Source of the DNA: Rhizobiaceae bacterium
GTDB lineage: Bacteria; Pseudomonadota; Alphaproteobacteria; Rhizobiales; Rhizobiaceae
Assembly (NCBI GenBank): GCA_028279875.1
Contig: JANQMU010000132.1
Coordinates: forward strand, 89,392 to 153,391
Direction of reading: 5' to 3'
Length of the DNA: 64,000 nt
In this document: positions 7,606-16,101 of the stretch, piece after piece
Layout of the letters: the number at the start of each line of letters is the position of its first letter
Numbering within the stretch: position 1 is the stretch's first letter
Notes under the pieces: generated by a model
What the model was told of the DNA's origin: nothing
Database searches by the model: none
Seen by the model: only the letters and a program-made list of their open reading frames with translations
Translations under genes and position numbers: made by a program

Positions 7606-9291
7606 TCAGCCCTGCGGCACCGGGGGCTCCGCATCAACAATGAGTTGCGCGGCCTGGTCGGCGGCATCGCGAAACGGTTGCAGGATCAGATCGGCATCGC
7701 TGCCGGAAAGCGCTTCCGCGTCCGAAGCACGATGCGCGGTGACCGCCACCCGCCCGGCAAAACCGGCACCCCGCAGGGCTTCGATCAGCCCCGAACGCGC
7801 ATCCTCATGGGTCACGCCCGTATCATGTTCGGGAACGGCGGAAACCGCCCATTTCACGCTGGCCAGCGGCAGGCTCGCGACGAATTCGGGATCGGTCGCA
7901 TCTCCATAGACCGCATCGAGCCCCGCATTTTGCCACTCCTTGATGGCGGTCGGATTGAAGTCGACACCCAGCACGGTCAGGCCATGCTGCACCAGCCGCT
8001 GCGCGATGGCGCTGCCATAGCGTCCCAGACCGAACAGCACGACATCGTAGCCCTGGCCGGGATGCTCCTGATCGCCGATCGCCTCGCGCATCGGATCGCG
8101 GCGCTCGAACAGGCCGAGAACTGGCTCGAGCCAGCCATAGAGCGTATGGGAATAGGTGATCATATAGGTCGACAGCGAAATGGTGATGAGCCCGACCAGC
8201 GTCACCAGGCCGAGCGCCTCGGCATTGACATGCCCCAGCGTGACCCCCATGGCCATGAAGATCAGGGAGAACTCGCTGATCTGCGCGACCGTCAGCCCGG
8301 CCAGGAAGCCGGTCCGCTTGCGGTAGCCCATGATCCCCATGATGACCAGCACGATGAGCGGATTGCCGACCAGCACGAACAGCGAGAACAGGGCGGCGGA
8401 CGGCACCTGTTCGCCGACGAGCGACAGGTCGAGATGGGTGCCGAGCGCAATGAAAAAGAACAGCAGCAGGAAATCGCGCAGCGGCGCCAGCCGTGCCGCC
8501 ATCGCCTCGCGCAACCGCGTCGATGCCAGGGACACGCCCGATAACAGGCCGCCCAGCTCCATGCTCAGGCCGAGGAAATCGCCGGCCGCCGCAAACAGCG
8601 CCGCCCAGCCGATGGCAAAGCAGACCAGCAGCTCCGGCGCCCGCGCCAGCCGCTCGACCAGCGGTTCGGCGATGAAGCGGATGAAGACACCGACAAAGGC
8701 GAGCATCGCAAGGCCCGCAACGAAGATCAGCGCAATGTCGGCAAGCGCCGCGTCCTGTCTGGCGCCGACCCCGACGGCGGACAGCACGATCATCGCCAGC
8801 ACGACGACCAGATCTTGAACGATCAGGAAGCCGAGCGCGATCCGGCCATGCAGGGAATCAATCTCGCGCTTGTCGGACAGCAGTTTGACGATGATGATTG
8901 TGCTGGAAAAGGTCAGCGCCACGGCGACATAAAGGCTGGTGACCGTGCCCAGGCCGAGGGCCAGCCCCATGAAAAAGCCGACCACCGAGGTGAACACCAC
9001 CTGGCCGAGGCCGGTCATCAGTGCCACCGGCCCCAGGGTCCGCACCAGCTTGACGTCGAGCTTGAGGCCGACCAGGAACAGTAGAACGGCGATGCCGAGT
9101 TCCGCCAGCAGGTTGATATGCTCGTCCGACTGGGCAAGGCCCAGCACCGACGGACCCGCCAGGATGCCCACCGCGATGAAGCTGACGATCAGCGGCTGGC
9201 GCAGCAGCACGCCGACCAGCCCGACGCCGGCTGCCAGCACCAGCAGGGCCGCAACTTCGTAGAAGACGGAAGCGGAGACGATTTCCAGCAT
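7606..9291 (-). CDS. CPA2-family cation:proton antiporter with TrkA-N domain (YbaL/Kef-like)
   Basis: 561 residues from the ATG at 9291, which overlaps the stop of the ATPase gene by one base; a longer in-frame reading upstream is antisense to nothing real and was discarded. About 12 membrane segments form the Na/H exchanger domain, followed by a cytoplasmic TrkA-N Rossmann domain starting at YDVVLFGLGRYGSAIAQRL (about 400 on), which binds nucleotide and gates transport. YbaL/KefB/KefC-type proteins exchange K+ or Na+ for protons. It is the last gene of the P-type ATPase operon, consistent with joint control of cytoplasmic ions and pH. It is convergent with the radical SAM gene, with only 3 bases between stops. 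Confidence 0.88.
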   Translation of the reverse strand: MLEIVSASVFYEVAALLVLAAGVGLVGVLLRQPLIVSFIAVGILAGPSVLGLAQSDEHINLLAELGIAVLLFLVGLKLDVKLVRTLGPVALMTGLGQVVFTSVVGFFMGLALGLGTVTSLYVAVALTFSSTIIIVKLLSDKREIDSLHGRIALGFLIVQDLVVVLAMIVLSAVGVGARQDAALADIALIFVAGLAMLAFVGVFIRFIAEPLVERLARAPELLVCFAIGWAALFAAAGDFLGLSMELGGLLSGVSLASTRLREAMAARLAPLRDFLLLFFFIALGTHLDLSLVGEQVPSAALFSLFVLVGNPLIVLVIMGIMGYRKRTGFLAGLTVAQISEFSLIFMAMGVTLGHVNAEALGLVTLVGLITISLSTYMITYSHTLYGWLEPVLGLFERRDPMREAIGDQEHPGQGYDVVLFGLGRYGSAIAQRLVQHGLTVLGVDFNPTAIKEWQNAGLDAVYGDATDPEFVASLPLASVKWAVSAVPEHDTGVTHEDARSGLIEALRGAGFAGRVAVTAHRASDAEALSGSDADLILQPFRDAADQAAQLIVDAEPPVPQG

Positions 9292-12032
9292 CAGCGGTCC
9301 CGCCCCGTGATGCGTATCCGCAGCCATTTCTCGATTTCCAGAACGGCGAACAGCGCGATCCCGACGCCGATGATCTCCGCCCCGTGAATGAAATCGACCG
9401 GCCGCGTATCGAACAGCGCTTCCATGAACGGCGCATAGGTGAAGATCAGTTGCAGCACGGTCACCACCGCCACCGCAACCAGCACCGCGCGCGTGCCGAC
9501 AATGCCCTTCAGGGTCAGCGAAGGTGCCCGCAGATAGCGCACGCTGAACAGGTAGAAGACCTCCATCACCACCAGCGTATTGACGGCATAGGTGCGGGCT
9601 TCCTCGAGGCTCGAGCCCTGGGCGCGGGTCCATGCGAAGATGCCGAAAATCCCGGTCAGGAAAAGCGCCGAAACGAACACGATGCGCCAGACGAGGAACG
9701 CCGACAGCATCGGCGCGGAAGCCGGTCGCGGCGGCCGCCGCATCACGTCGGCCTCGGTCGGCTCGAAGGCCAGCGCAATCGCCAGGCCGACGGAACTGAC
9801 CATATTGACCCAAAGGATCTGCAGCGGCGTGATCGGCAGCGTGTAACCGAGCGCGATGGCGGCGATGATGGCGAAGGATTCACCGCCATTGACCGGCAGC
9901 AGGAAGACGATCGCCTTTTTCAGATTGTCATAGACCGTCCGCCCTTCCCGGATAGCGGCGGCAATGGAGGCGAAATTGTCATCGGCCAGCACCATTTCCG
10001 ATGCCTCTTTGGCCGCCTCGGTGCCGTTGCCGCCCATGGCAATGCCGACATCGGCGCGTTTGAGCGCCGGTGCGTCATTGACCCCGTCGCCGGTCATGGC
10101 GACCACATGGCCGCCGGCCTGGAGGGCCTGGACCAGGCGCAGCTTGTGGGCCGGGCTGGTGCGCGCAAAGACATCGGTGTCGAAGGCGCGCTGCCGCAGC
10201 GCCTCATCGCCCAGATCATCGATATCGGTCCCCGTCAGCACGTCGCGATGATTGGCCAACCCCAATTGCCCCGCAATCGCCTGCGCCGTGCCGCGATGGT
10301 CACCGGTGATCATCTTGATCCGGATACCGGCGGCCTGGCATTCGGCGACGGCCGCAATCGCTTCCTCCCGCGGCGGATCGATCAGGCCGAAAAGACCAAG
10401 CAGGGTCAGGTCGCTCTCCACATCCTCGAATGTCAGATCATGGTGTCCGGCATCGGTGCGCTTGCAGGCCACCGCCAGCACCCGCTGTCCGTCGGCGGCC
10501 ATGTGCTCGATACGGTCGTGCCAGTGGCCGGGCGTAATCGGCTGATCGCCATTCTTGTCACGCTGACGGCTGCACATGTCGATGACACGCTCCGGCGCGC
10601 CCTTCAGATAGATGACGCCCTCGCCTTTGTGCCCGTGATGCAGGGTCGCCATGAAGCGATGTTCGGCATCGAACGGAATGAAGTCGACACGGGGCAATGC
10701 CCTGGCCTCCTCCACGGCATCGAATCCGGCCTTGAGCCCGACCGTCAGCAGGGCGCCCTCCATCGGATCACCCTCGACACGCCATTGGCCGTCATTCTCG
10801 CCCAGGGCCGAATCATTGCACAGCACGGCCGAGCGGGTCACCTCCGACAGGGCGGCGCGGTCCTCCGGCAGGATGTCCCGCCCGTTCAGGCTGAATCCGC
10901 CGCGCGGCTCGTAGCCGACGCCGCCGATATCGAATATATGCGACGCGGTGGCGATCGTGCGCACCGTCATCTCGTTGCGTGTCAGCGTGCCGGTCTTGTC
11001 GGAACAGATGATGGACACTGAACCAAGTGTCTCGACGGCCGGCAGCCGACGGATGATGGCGTTGCGCGACACCATGCGCTGGACGCCGATCGCCAGGGTG
11101 ACAGTCAGGATCGCCGGCAGGCCCTCCGGAATCGCCGCGACGGCAAGGCCGACCACGACCATGAACATCTCGACCGGCGCAAAGCCGCGTAGCGCCACAC
11201 CGAAGACAAAAACCAGGCCGGAGAGCAGGACGATGGTCACCGTCAGCCAGCGCGCAAAGACATCCATCTGGCGCAAAAGCGGTGTCGAGAGCTGCCGGAC
11301 CTCGCTCAACATGCCGCTGATGCGGCCGACTTCGGTATGGACCCCGGTCTCGACGACCACGCCGGCGCCCTGTCCCGCCGCGACCAGCGTGCCGGCATAG
11401 GCCATGGACGTCCGGTCGCCCAGAGGCGTGTTTTCCGGAACGCGGTCGATCGATTTGTCGACCGGAACCGACTCGCCCGTCAGCGCGGCCTCCTGAAGCT
11501 TGAGACCCTTGACCCGCGACAGCCGCATATCCGCCGGAACCCGGTCACCCGGTTCCAGGATGACGATATCGCCGGGCACCAGATCCTCGGCCGGTACGGT
11601 CGCCCGGCGGTCCCGCCGCAGCACAGTGGCGCGCGGCGACAGCATCTGGCGAATGGCCTGAAGCGCCCTTTCCGCCTTGCCTTCCTGCACGAAGCCGATG
11701 ATCGCATTGACCAGCGCGACGGCCAGGATCACATAGGTGTCGACCCAGTGGCCGAGCGCCGCCGTCAGCACCGCCGCACCCAGCAGGACATAAATCAGCA
11801 GATTGTTGAAATGCGACAGAAACCGCATGACCGCGCTGCGGCTGCGCGGCGCCGGCAGGCGGTTGGGCCCGTACCGGGCCAGCCTCGATCCCGCTTCGTC
11901 TTCGGACAATCCGGCCGGCCTTGTGTCGCGACCGTCCAAAGCCGCTTCAACCGTCAGCGCATGCCAGCGCCGGCCCGCGCCTGAAGCCACCTCCGGGCCC
12001 GCAGCCGGGTCCGGCTGTTCGATAGCTGCCAT
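9291..12032 (-). CDS. Cation-transporting P-type ATPase (P2A/PMCA-SERCA-like)
   Basis: 913 residues. It has the full order of a P2 ATPase: N-terminal cation ATPase domain, TM1-2, actuator domain with TGES (185-188), PEGLP in TM4 (302-306), the phosphorylation motif CSDKTGTLT with D345, the nucleotide domain with a KGAPE motif, TGDGVNDAPALK, and the C-terminal membrane domain. P2A pumps export Ca2+ (sometimes Mn2+) at the cost of ATP, and the PEGLP motif rules out a heavy-metal P1B pump, which has CPx. It is followed directly by the CPA2 antiporter gene, and 63 bases and a terminator-like hairpin separate it from the upstream HTH gene. Confidence 0.9.
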   Translation of the reverse strand: MAAIEQPDPAAGPEVASGAGRRWHALTVEAALDGRDTRPAGLSEDEAGSRLARYGPNRLPAPRSRSAVMRFLSHFNNLLIYVLLGAAVLTAALGHWVDTYVILAVALVNAIIGFVQEGKAERALQAIRQMLSPRATVLRRDRRATVPAEDLVPGDIVILEPGDRVPADMRLSRVKGLKLQEAALTGESVPVDKSIDRVPENTPLGDRTSMAYAGTLVAAGQGAGVVVETGVHTEVGRISGMLSEVRQLSTPLLRQMDVFARWLTVTIVLLSGLVFVFGVALRGFAPVEMFMVVVGLAVAAIPEGLPAILTVTLAIGVQRMVSRNAIIRRLPAVETLGSVSIICSDKTGTLTRNEMTVRTIATASHIFDIGGVGYEPRGGFSLNGRDILPEDRAALSEVTRSAVLCNDSALGENDGQWRVEGDPMEGALLTVGLKAGFDAVEEARALPRVDFIPFDAEHRFMATLHHGHKGEGVIYLKGAPERVIDMCSRQRDKNGDQPITPGHWHDRIEHMAADGQRVLAVACKRTDAGHHDLTFEDVESDLTLLGLFGLIDPPREEAIAAVAECQAAGIRIKMITGDHRGTAQAIAGQLGLANHRDVLTGTDIDDLGDEALRQRAFDTDVFARTSPAHKLRLVQALQAGGHVVAMTGDGVNDAPALKRADVGIAMGGNGTEAAKEASEMVLADDNFASIAAAIREGRTVYDNLKKAIVFLLPVNGGESFAIIAAIALGYTLPITPLQILWVNMVSSVGLAIALAFEPTEADVMRRPPRPASAPMLSAFLVWRIVFVSALFLTGIFGIFAWTRAQGSSLEEARTYAVNTLVVMEVFYLFSVRYLRAPSLTLKGIVGTRAVLVAVAVVTVLQLIFTYAPFMEALFDTRPVDFIHGAEIIGVGIALFAVLEIEKWLRIRITGRDR

Positions 12033-12054
12033 GATCCCGCATCCATTCGAGTTT

Positions 12055-12082
12055 GCGAAAAGAAACCGGCCCCGTGGCCGGT
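12055..12082 (-). terminator. Terminator-like hairpin between the HTH gene and the ATPase gene
   Basis: On the minus strand ACCGGCC, a 4-base loop and GGCCGGT form a perfect 7-bp stem followed by TTTCTTTTC. It lies in the 63-base gap, so some transcripts should end after the small HTH gene and the ATPase-antiporter pair would be read through or attenuated. Confidence 0.6.
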
Positions 12083-12095
12083 CCCCGCGAAAATG

Positions 12096-12302
12096 TCAGC
12101 TCTCTTCGTCTTCCTGGTCCAGCGGTGGCCGCGTCGCGTGGGCGTTGACGAACATTTCCAGATCCCTGGCCGCGACCCGGAATTCGCGGCCCAAGCGGAC
12201 GGCCCGAAGGTCACCCTCATGAATCCTGTTGCGAACCGTTGCTTCACTGATCTTGAAAAGTTCCGCAATCTCATGCGTCGTGAAAAACGGTTTGCTCAAC
12301 AT
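12096..12302 (-). CDS. Small excisionase/MerR-type helix-turn-helix protein
   Basis: 68 residues, almost entirely one DNA-binding domain of the excisionase (MerR-like winged helix) family: FFTTHEIAELFKISEATVRNRI is the HTH, RAVRLGREFRVAARDLEMF the wing. Such proteins occur both as phage excisionases and as small chromosomal regulators. No integrase or phage gene is near, so a regulator of the following ATPase/antiporter genes or of the divergent stress-protein gene is more likely. A terminator-like hairpin follows the stop. The FNR-like box at 12366-12379 lies 64 bases upstream of the start. Confidence 0.78.
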   Translation of the reverse strand: MLSKPFFTTHEIAELFKISEATVRNRIHEGDLRAVRLGREFRVAARDLEMFVNAHATRPPLDQEDEES

Positions 12303-12365
12303 CGCTCAGCGCCTTTGAATGCAAACTGACATCATCAAACATAATTGGGCATGTTTGAGATGTTT

Positions 12366-12379
12366 TTGACCCAAATCAA
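12366..12379. promoter_or_regulatory. FNR/FixK-type box (one mismatch)
   Basis: TTGACCCAAATCAA matches the TTGAT-N4-ATCAA consensus except one base. It lies between the divergent HTH gene (start 12302) and the universal stress gene (start 12514) and could serve either. The exact Crp/Fnr-family protein cannot be told from the box. Confidence 0.6.
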
Positions 12380-12513
12380 AACGGTTGAGCGATAATAAGC
12401 GCAAACAGGCACGGTTTCAAATCGACGCCGGAAAAAGCGAGCGCAGCCGTGCCCACGATGATATCGAGGACGCCTGGAGCATCGGGCGACGGTCCTGTAA
12501 TGGAGTTGGCGAC

Positions 12514-13362
12514 GTGAAGACATTCCTGATGGCAACCGACCTGTCGGCCCGCTCCGAGCGCGCGCTGGACCGCGCCCTGAACCTTGCGGCGGAGCACGGC
12601 GCGGCTCTCACCGTCATCCATGTGGTTGATGCCGATCTGCCTGCATCGCTCGCCGAGGAACAGGCCGAGGCCGCCCGCCGCACCATTGGTGACCACATCC
12701 GCAAAACGACGGGCCGCGACGCTGAGGACATTACGGTCACCGTGGCGTTTGGCAGATCCCATGCCGAGATTCTGGCGATGGCGGAAAAGACCGCGGCCGA
12801 TCTGATCATCGTCGGCGTCCACCGCGCCGACGCCTTCATGGATCTGTTTCGCGGCACCACCGCCGAACGGGTCATCCGAGCCGCGCGGGTACCGGTGCTG
12901 CTGGTCAGCGAAAAGGGCGACAAGCCCTATCGAAAGATCATGGTCGGCGTGGATTTTTCGGTCTACTCGAAACGGGCGCTCGCCTTTGCTCTCGACTTCG
13001 CGCCCCGCGCCAGTTTTCATGTCGTTCATGCCTATGACGTGCCCTTTGGCGGCTTCCTCTACGGCCGTAACAAGCAGACCGAAGCCCACCGGCGCGATCA
13101 GGTCGGGTTCGAGCGCACGAAACAGAGCGAGATGACAGCGTTCCTCGCCGGGTTCGAGACGCAAAAGCCACGCTTCAAACCGGTTCTGAAACAGGGCGAA
13201 GCCCAGCAGGTCATCAGTCAGCAGGCAAGCCGCCTGAACCCCGATCTGCTGGTCATCGGCACCCATGGGCTCACCGGCCTCGCCCACGCCTTTCTCGGCA
13301 GCGTTGCCGAGGATATGCTGAGAAACCCGCCCTGCGACGTGCTGACGGTCAAGGCCGGCTGA
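12514..13362 (+). CDS. Universal stress protein, tandem UspA domains
   Basis: 282 residues from the GTG at 12514, which has GGAG 8 bases upstream; the frame is open from 12385, but the extra 43 residues look nothing like a Usp. There are two Usp domains, KTFLMATDLSARSERALDRAL to about 140 and RKIMVGVDFSVYSKRALAFAL onward. Each starts with the hydrophobic strand-D(L/F)S motif, and the second ends with VIGTHGLTG, the G-2x-G-type nucleotide loop. Usp proteins protect cells during growth arrest, low oxygen and respiratory stress. The FNR-like box 135 bases upstream suggests induction at low oxygen. It is convergent with the VOC gene, 3 bases apart. Confidence 0.88.
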   Translation: MKTFLMATDLSARSERALDRALNLAAEHGAALTVIHVVDADLPASLAEEQAEAARRTIGDHIRKTTGRDAEDITVTVAFGRSHAEILAMAEKTAADLIIVGVHRADAFMDLFRGTTAERVIRAARVPVLLVSEKGDKPYRKIMVGVDFSVYSKRALAFALDFAPRASFHVVHAYDVPFGGFLYGRNKQTEAHRRDQVGFERTKQSEMTAFLAGFETQKPRFKPVLKQGEAQQVISQQASRLNPDLLVIGTHGLTGLAHAFLGSVAEDMLRNPPCDVLTVKAG

Positions 13363-13365
13363 CGG

Positions 13366-14226
13366 TCAGTCGGCCGGCCTGAATTCGACGATCGCACCGC
13401 CGCATTGTGACGGTTCGAGCCACAGGCGCTCCGGCCGCCGGTGGAAGACAATCCCGCGCGCCTTCAAGTCCCGTTCCGTCGCGTCCAGATCATTGCTATC
13501 GACCGCGAAACCCGCGCACCATGGCAGCGCCGGCGGTCTCACGCCGGGATAGCGTCTCTCAAGCGCCTGCGGCGACACGAACAAGACATATCCGCCGGCC
13601 AGCCCGACCGTTGCTTCGTCGCTGCCGCCCTCGACCGTGGTTCCGGTCATGCGCGCCAGCTTTGCAGCGCTCTCGGCCGGCGTCTGCGAACAGATGCAGA
13701 TGCCCGCCAGATTGCGCGCTCCATTGGCATGGTCGTTCAATGTCGCGTCGAAAACCAGCTCCGGGGTCACCTGTTCGACAAAACAGACGAAAGCCTCCGG
13801 AAATTCCGCCTGCGGCACGGCAAACCATCGAAATCGCGCGCTGCCCGCACCGCCGGGATAATCGACGTCACGCCCCGCCAGCGCGACGGCGGCTTGCGAA
13901 AATCCGCGCGCCGCGACGTCCCTGGCAGACCGGTCGGCATTGTCGGCGGACAGCACCAGAATATGCAGGCCGAAATAGCGGGCAATGGCATGCTCGAGAT
14001 GGTGTCCCGCAATGTCGCCCTCGACAGCCGTCAGTTCGACATAGTTGCTGCCGAAGACCAGATGGCTGTTGACCTGGCCAAGCGGCGTTGCGGTGCCGTC
14101 CCCGGCAACGCTGACCAGTTCGCAGCGCGGCGCCACAGTGAACCCGCAATGCCGGAATGCCGCTTCCAGGGCCGACAGGTCAGGCCCCACCACGCCGATA
14201 TGATCAATCCAGACAGCTTCCGTCAC
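13366..14226 (-). CDS. VOC/glyoxalase-like domain protein
   Basis: 286 residues. The start is the GTG at 14226, with GAGAGG 6 bases upstream; the frame is open 11 codons further but without a ribosome site. It begins VWIDHIGVVGPDLSALEAAF, the first betaalphabetabetabeta module of the vicinal-oxygen-chelate fold with the metal His, and NYVELTAVEG supplies a Glu typical of the site. The second half (LPWCAGFAVDSNDLDATERDLKARG and IVEFRP) is the second module. VOC enzymes are metal-dependent isomerases, dioxygenases or lyases, and the reaction here is unknown. Upstream lies a GTATAC operator shared with the divergent TRAP system 1, so it probably belongs to that catabolic regulon. Confidence 0.82.
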   Translation of the reverse strand: MTEAVWIDHIGVVGPDLSALEAAFRHCGFTVAPRCELVSVAGDGTATPLGQVNSHLVFGSNYVELTAVEGDIAGHHLEHAIARYFGLHILVLSADNADRSARDVAARGFSQAAVALAGRDVDYPGGAGSARFRWFAVPQAEFPEAFVCFVEQVTPELVFDATLNDHANGARNLAGICICSQTPAESAAKLARMTGTTVEGGSDEATVGLAGGYVLFVSPQALERRYPGVRPPALPWCAGFAVDSNDLDATERDLKARGIVFHRRPERLWLEPSQCGGAIVEFRPAD

Positions 14227-14247
14227 AGCACACCTCTCTTTCCGTGA

Positions 14248-14259
14248 ATTGTATACCAA
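14248..14259. promoter_or_regulatory. GntR-type operator copy 1 (upstream of VOC gene)
   Basis: ATTGTATACCAA, one of a family of GTATAC-centred palindromes in this window. It is 22 bases upstream of the VOC start on the minus strand, within the divergent VOC/TRAP1 promoter region. Confidence 0.65.
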
Positions 14260-14334
14260 AATGCCTCAACCGATGCGAAAGCTCAACGAAAAAAGCACCA
14301 ATCAGACCCGATTTGCCATTGCACAGACGTGACA

Positions 14335-14346
14335 ATTGTATACGAT
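14335..14346. promoter_or_regulatory. GntR-type operator copy 2 (upstream of TRAP system 1)
   Basis: ATTGTATACGAT, 66 bases upstream of the TRAP binding-protein start. It is identical, read on the other strand, to the copy at 26463-26474, 12 kb away. This strongly suggests one regulator for both. Confidence 0.72.
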
Positions 14347-14411
14347 ACCATCATAATCAACGGACAGTCCCGTATCGGGAAAAGACAAAAGCACCGACAT
14401 TGGAGGGTAGA

Positions 14412-15476
14412 ATGCGACGTTTCCTGACAACCTTGACCGCCATTGGTGGTCTTCTGGCCCTGTCGTTCGGCACGGCAGCGGCTGCGGACTACAAATGGAG
14501 AATGGCGACCATCGCCCCTGAAAACAGTTTCGTTTTCAATATTTTCCCGAAATATTTCGCCGAAAAGGTCAATCTGTGGTCCAATGGCAGGATCGAGATC
14601 GAGGTCTTCGGTTCCGGGGTCCTCGCCCACCCCTTCAAGCTCTACGATGCCGTCCAGGAGGGCACAGTCGACATCGCATGGAGTTACCCGGGCTTTCTGG
14701 TCAACGCCGATCCGGTCAATGCCATCTTCGCCGGTTTCCCGGGCGGCATGGCGCCGGAAACCTTCATGCACTGGGCCTATATGGACGGCGGCCAGGAACT
14801 CTGGGAAGAATATCGCCGCGAGAAAATGGGGCTTGTCGGCCTCTATTGCGGCCAGGGCACCACGGAGATCTTCGCCCATTCGCACAAGCCGGTGCGCTCG
14901 GCCGAGGACCTGAAGGGGTACAAGCACCGCTCCACCGGCGCCTGGGCCTCGATCCTCAAGGATGAGTTCGGCGGCGCGCCAACCGTGACGCCCTTCGGCG
15001 AGATTTTCGGCATGCTGCAGCGCAAGTCGATCGACGGCGTGGAATATGCCGGCCCAGGCGGCAATCTGGCGCTCGGCTACCACAAGATCGCCAAATACAT
15101 CATTTTCCCGGGCGTCCATCAGCCCTCGTCCTCCCAGGAAATCTTCATGAAGTCGGAGGTTTTCGACGCTCTGCCGGACGATCTCCAGCAGGTCGTCCGC
15201 GATGCCGCCAAGGCCACCGTCATCAATTCCTGGCTGGAACTGGGCAATGCCGATCAGACCGCCATGGAGGAATATCGCAACTCCGGCAATGAATTGATCA
15301 TGATGGACGACGCGCTGGTCGCACAGATCGAGGCCGCCGGCCGCCAGTGGATCGAGACCAATATCGAAGAACAGGATGCCGCGGACCCGCTGGCTCAGAA
15401 GATCCTCGAATCCTACAAGGCCTATCAGGCCGCGTGGTCGCAAAACGCCTTCACCCGCGCCCAGGACCGCGAGTGA
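14412..15476 (+). CDS. TRAP transporter solute-binding protein, DctP family (system 1)
   Basis: 354 residues. The ATG at 14412 has TGGAGG 6-7 bases upstream. A Sec signal peptide (MRRFLTTLTAIGGLLALSFG, ending about AAA/ADYKW) exports it to the periplasm. The mature protein has DctP features: the IEIEVFGSGVL strand, DAVQEGTVDIAWSYPGF, the region KGYKHRSTGAWASI that carries the substrate-carboxylate Arg, and DGVEYAGPGGNLALGYHKIAKY. It resembles the TakP/SmoM branch that binds oxo- or hydroxy-acids. It is the first gene of a dctP-dctQ-dctM operon, and a strong RNA hairpin follows its stop. Regulation is probably through the GTATAC site at 14335. Confidence 0.9.
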   Translation: MRRFLTTLTAIGGLLALSFGTAAAADYKWRMATIAPENSFVFNIFPKYFAEKVNLWSNGRIEIEVFGSGVLAHPFKLYDAVQEGTVDIAWSYPGFLVNADPVNAIFAGFPGGMAPETFMHWAYMDGGQELWEEYRREKMGLVGLYCGQGTTEIFAHSHKPVRSAEDLKGYKHRSTGAWASILKDEFGGAPTVTPFGEIFGMLQRKSIDGVEYAGPGGNLALGYHKIAKYIIFPGVHQPSSSQEIFMKSEVFDALPDDLQQVVRDAAKATVINSWLELGNADQTAMEEYRNSGNELIMMDDALVAQIEAAGRQWIETNIEEQDAADPLAQKILESYKAYQAAWSQNAFTRAQDRE

Positions 15477-15495
15477 TCTCAAGTTCCTCCCGTGG

Positions 15496-15529
15496 AGCGC
15501 TGCCTCCGGATCCGTCCGGAGGTGGCGCT
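15496..15529 (+). other. Intercistronic RNA hairpin between TRAP binding protein and small permease
   Basis: AGCGCTGCCTCCGGA (15496-15510), loop TCCG, and TCCGGAGGTGGCGCT (15515-15529). In RNA all 15 positions pair if two G-U wobbles are counted, and the loop is a UNCG-type tetraloop. No T-tract follows, so it is more likely an mRNA-stabilising or partial-termination element that raises binding-protein output over permease. Confidence 0.75.
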
Positions 15530-15543
15530 TCCATCGACACGCG

Positions 15544-16077
15544 ATGACAGCCTTGCTCACCCGCATCGACACGATTTCCCGATGGATAGCCTATCTGGCC
15601 ATGGCGCTGATCCTGTGCCTCATCGTCTCCATGTTCTATGAGGTCGTCGCACGCTACGGTTTCGATCAGCCGACCATCTGGTCCTACGACGTTTCCTACA
15701 TGCTGAACGGGACGATCTTCCTGCTCGGCGCCGGCTTCACCCAGGCCAAGAATCTGCATGTGCGGGTCGACTTCCTGTCGGTCCATATGCCCGTCCGCAC
15801 CCAGCACGCGGTCAATCTGCTGTTCTCGCTACTGATCCTGTTTCCGGCGATTTCCTGGATCACCTACCGGGCAACGATTCAGGCCTGGAAATCCTTCGCC
15901 ACCGGCGCCGTCGAAGTCGTCAGCCCCTGGGCGCCGCTGGTCTGGCCGTTCGAGGCCGGCATCGCGTTGGGTCTCATCGGCCTCACCCTGCAGTTGGCGG
16001 CCTCGATCATCCGCTACGGGATCGGACTGTCCAATCCCGCCGCCGTGCCCGGTCCGTCCGAGCAGGAACCCCATTGA
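15544..16077 (+). CDS. TRAP transporter small permease, DctQ family (system 1)
   Basis: 177 residues from the ATG at 15544; the frame is open further upstream but that would run through the hairpin and the previous gene. Four membrane segments are visible (WIAYLAMALILCLIVSMFYE, MLNGTIFLLGAGFTQ, AVNLLFSLLILFPAISWI, FEAGIALGLIGLTLQLAA). The conserved DctQ loop HVRVDFLS follows the second. DctQ pairs with DctM in the inner membrane and drives uptake with the sodium gradient. The second gene of the operon. Confidence 0.88.
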   Translation: MTALLTRIDTISRWIAYLAMALILCLIVSMFYEVVARYGFDQPTIWSYDVSYMLNGTIFLLGAGFTQAKNLHVRVDFLSVHMPVRTQHAVNLLFSLLILFPAISWITYRATIQAWKSFATGAVEVVSPWAPLVWPFEAGIALGLIGLTLQLAASIIRYGIGLSNPAAVPGPSEQEPH

Positions 16078-16101
16078 AACCCGGCCCGGGAATGATGACC
16101 A

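Noticed and set aside
12096..12302. Excisionase-like protein as a sign of a prophage
   Set aside because: No integrase, att repeat or phage gene is near; the same small HTH type is common in chromosomal operons.
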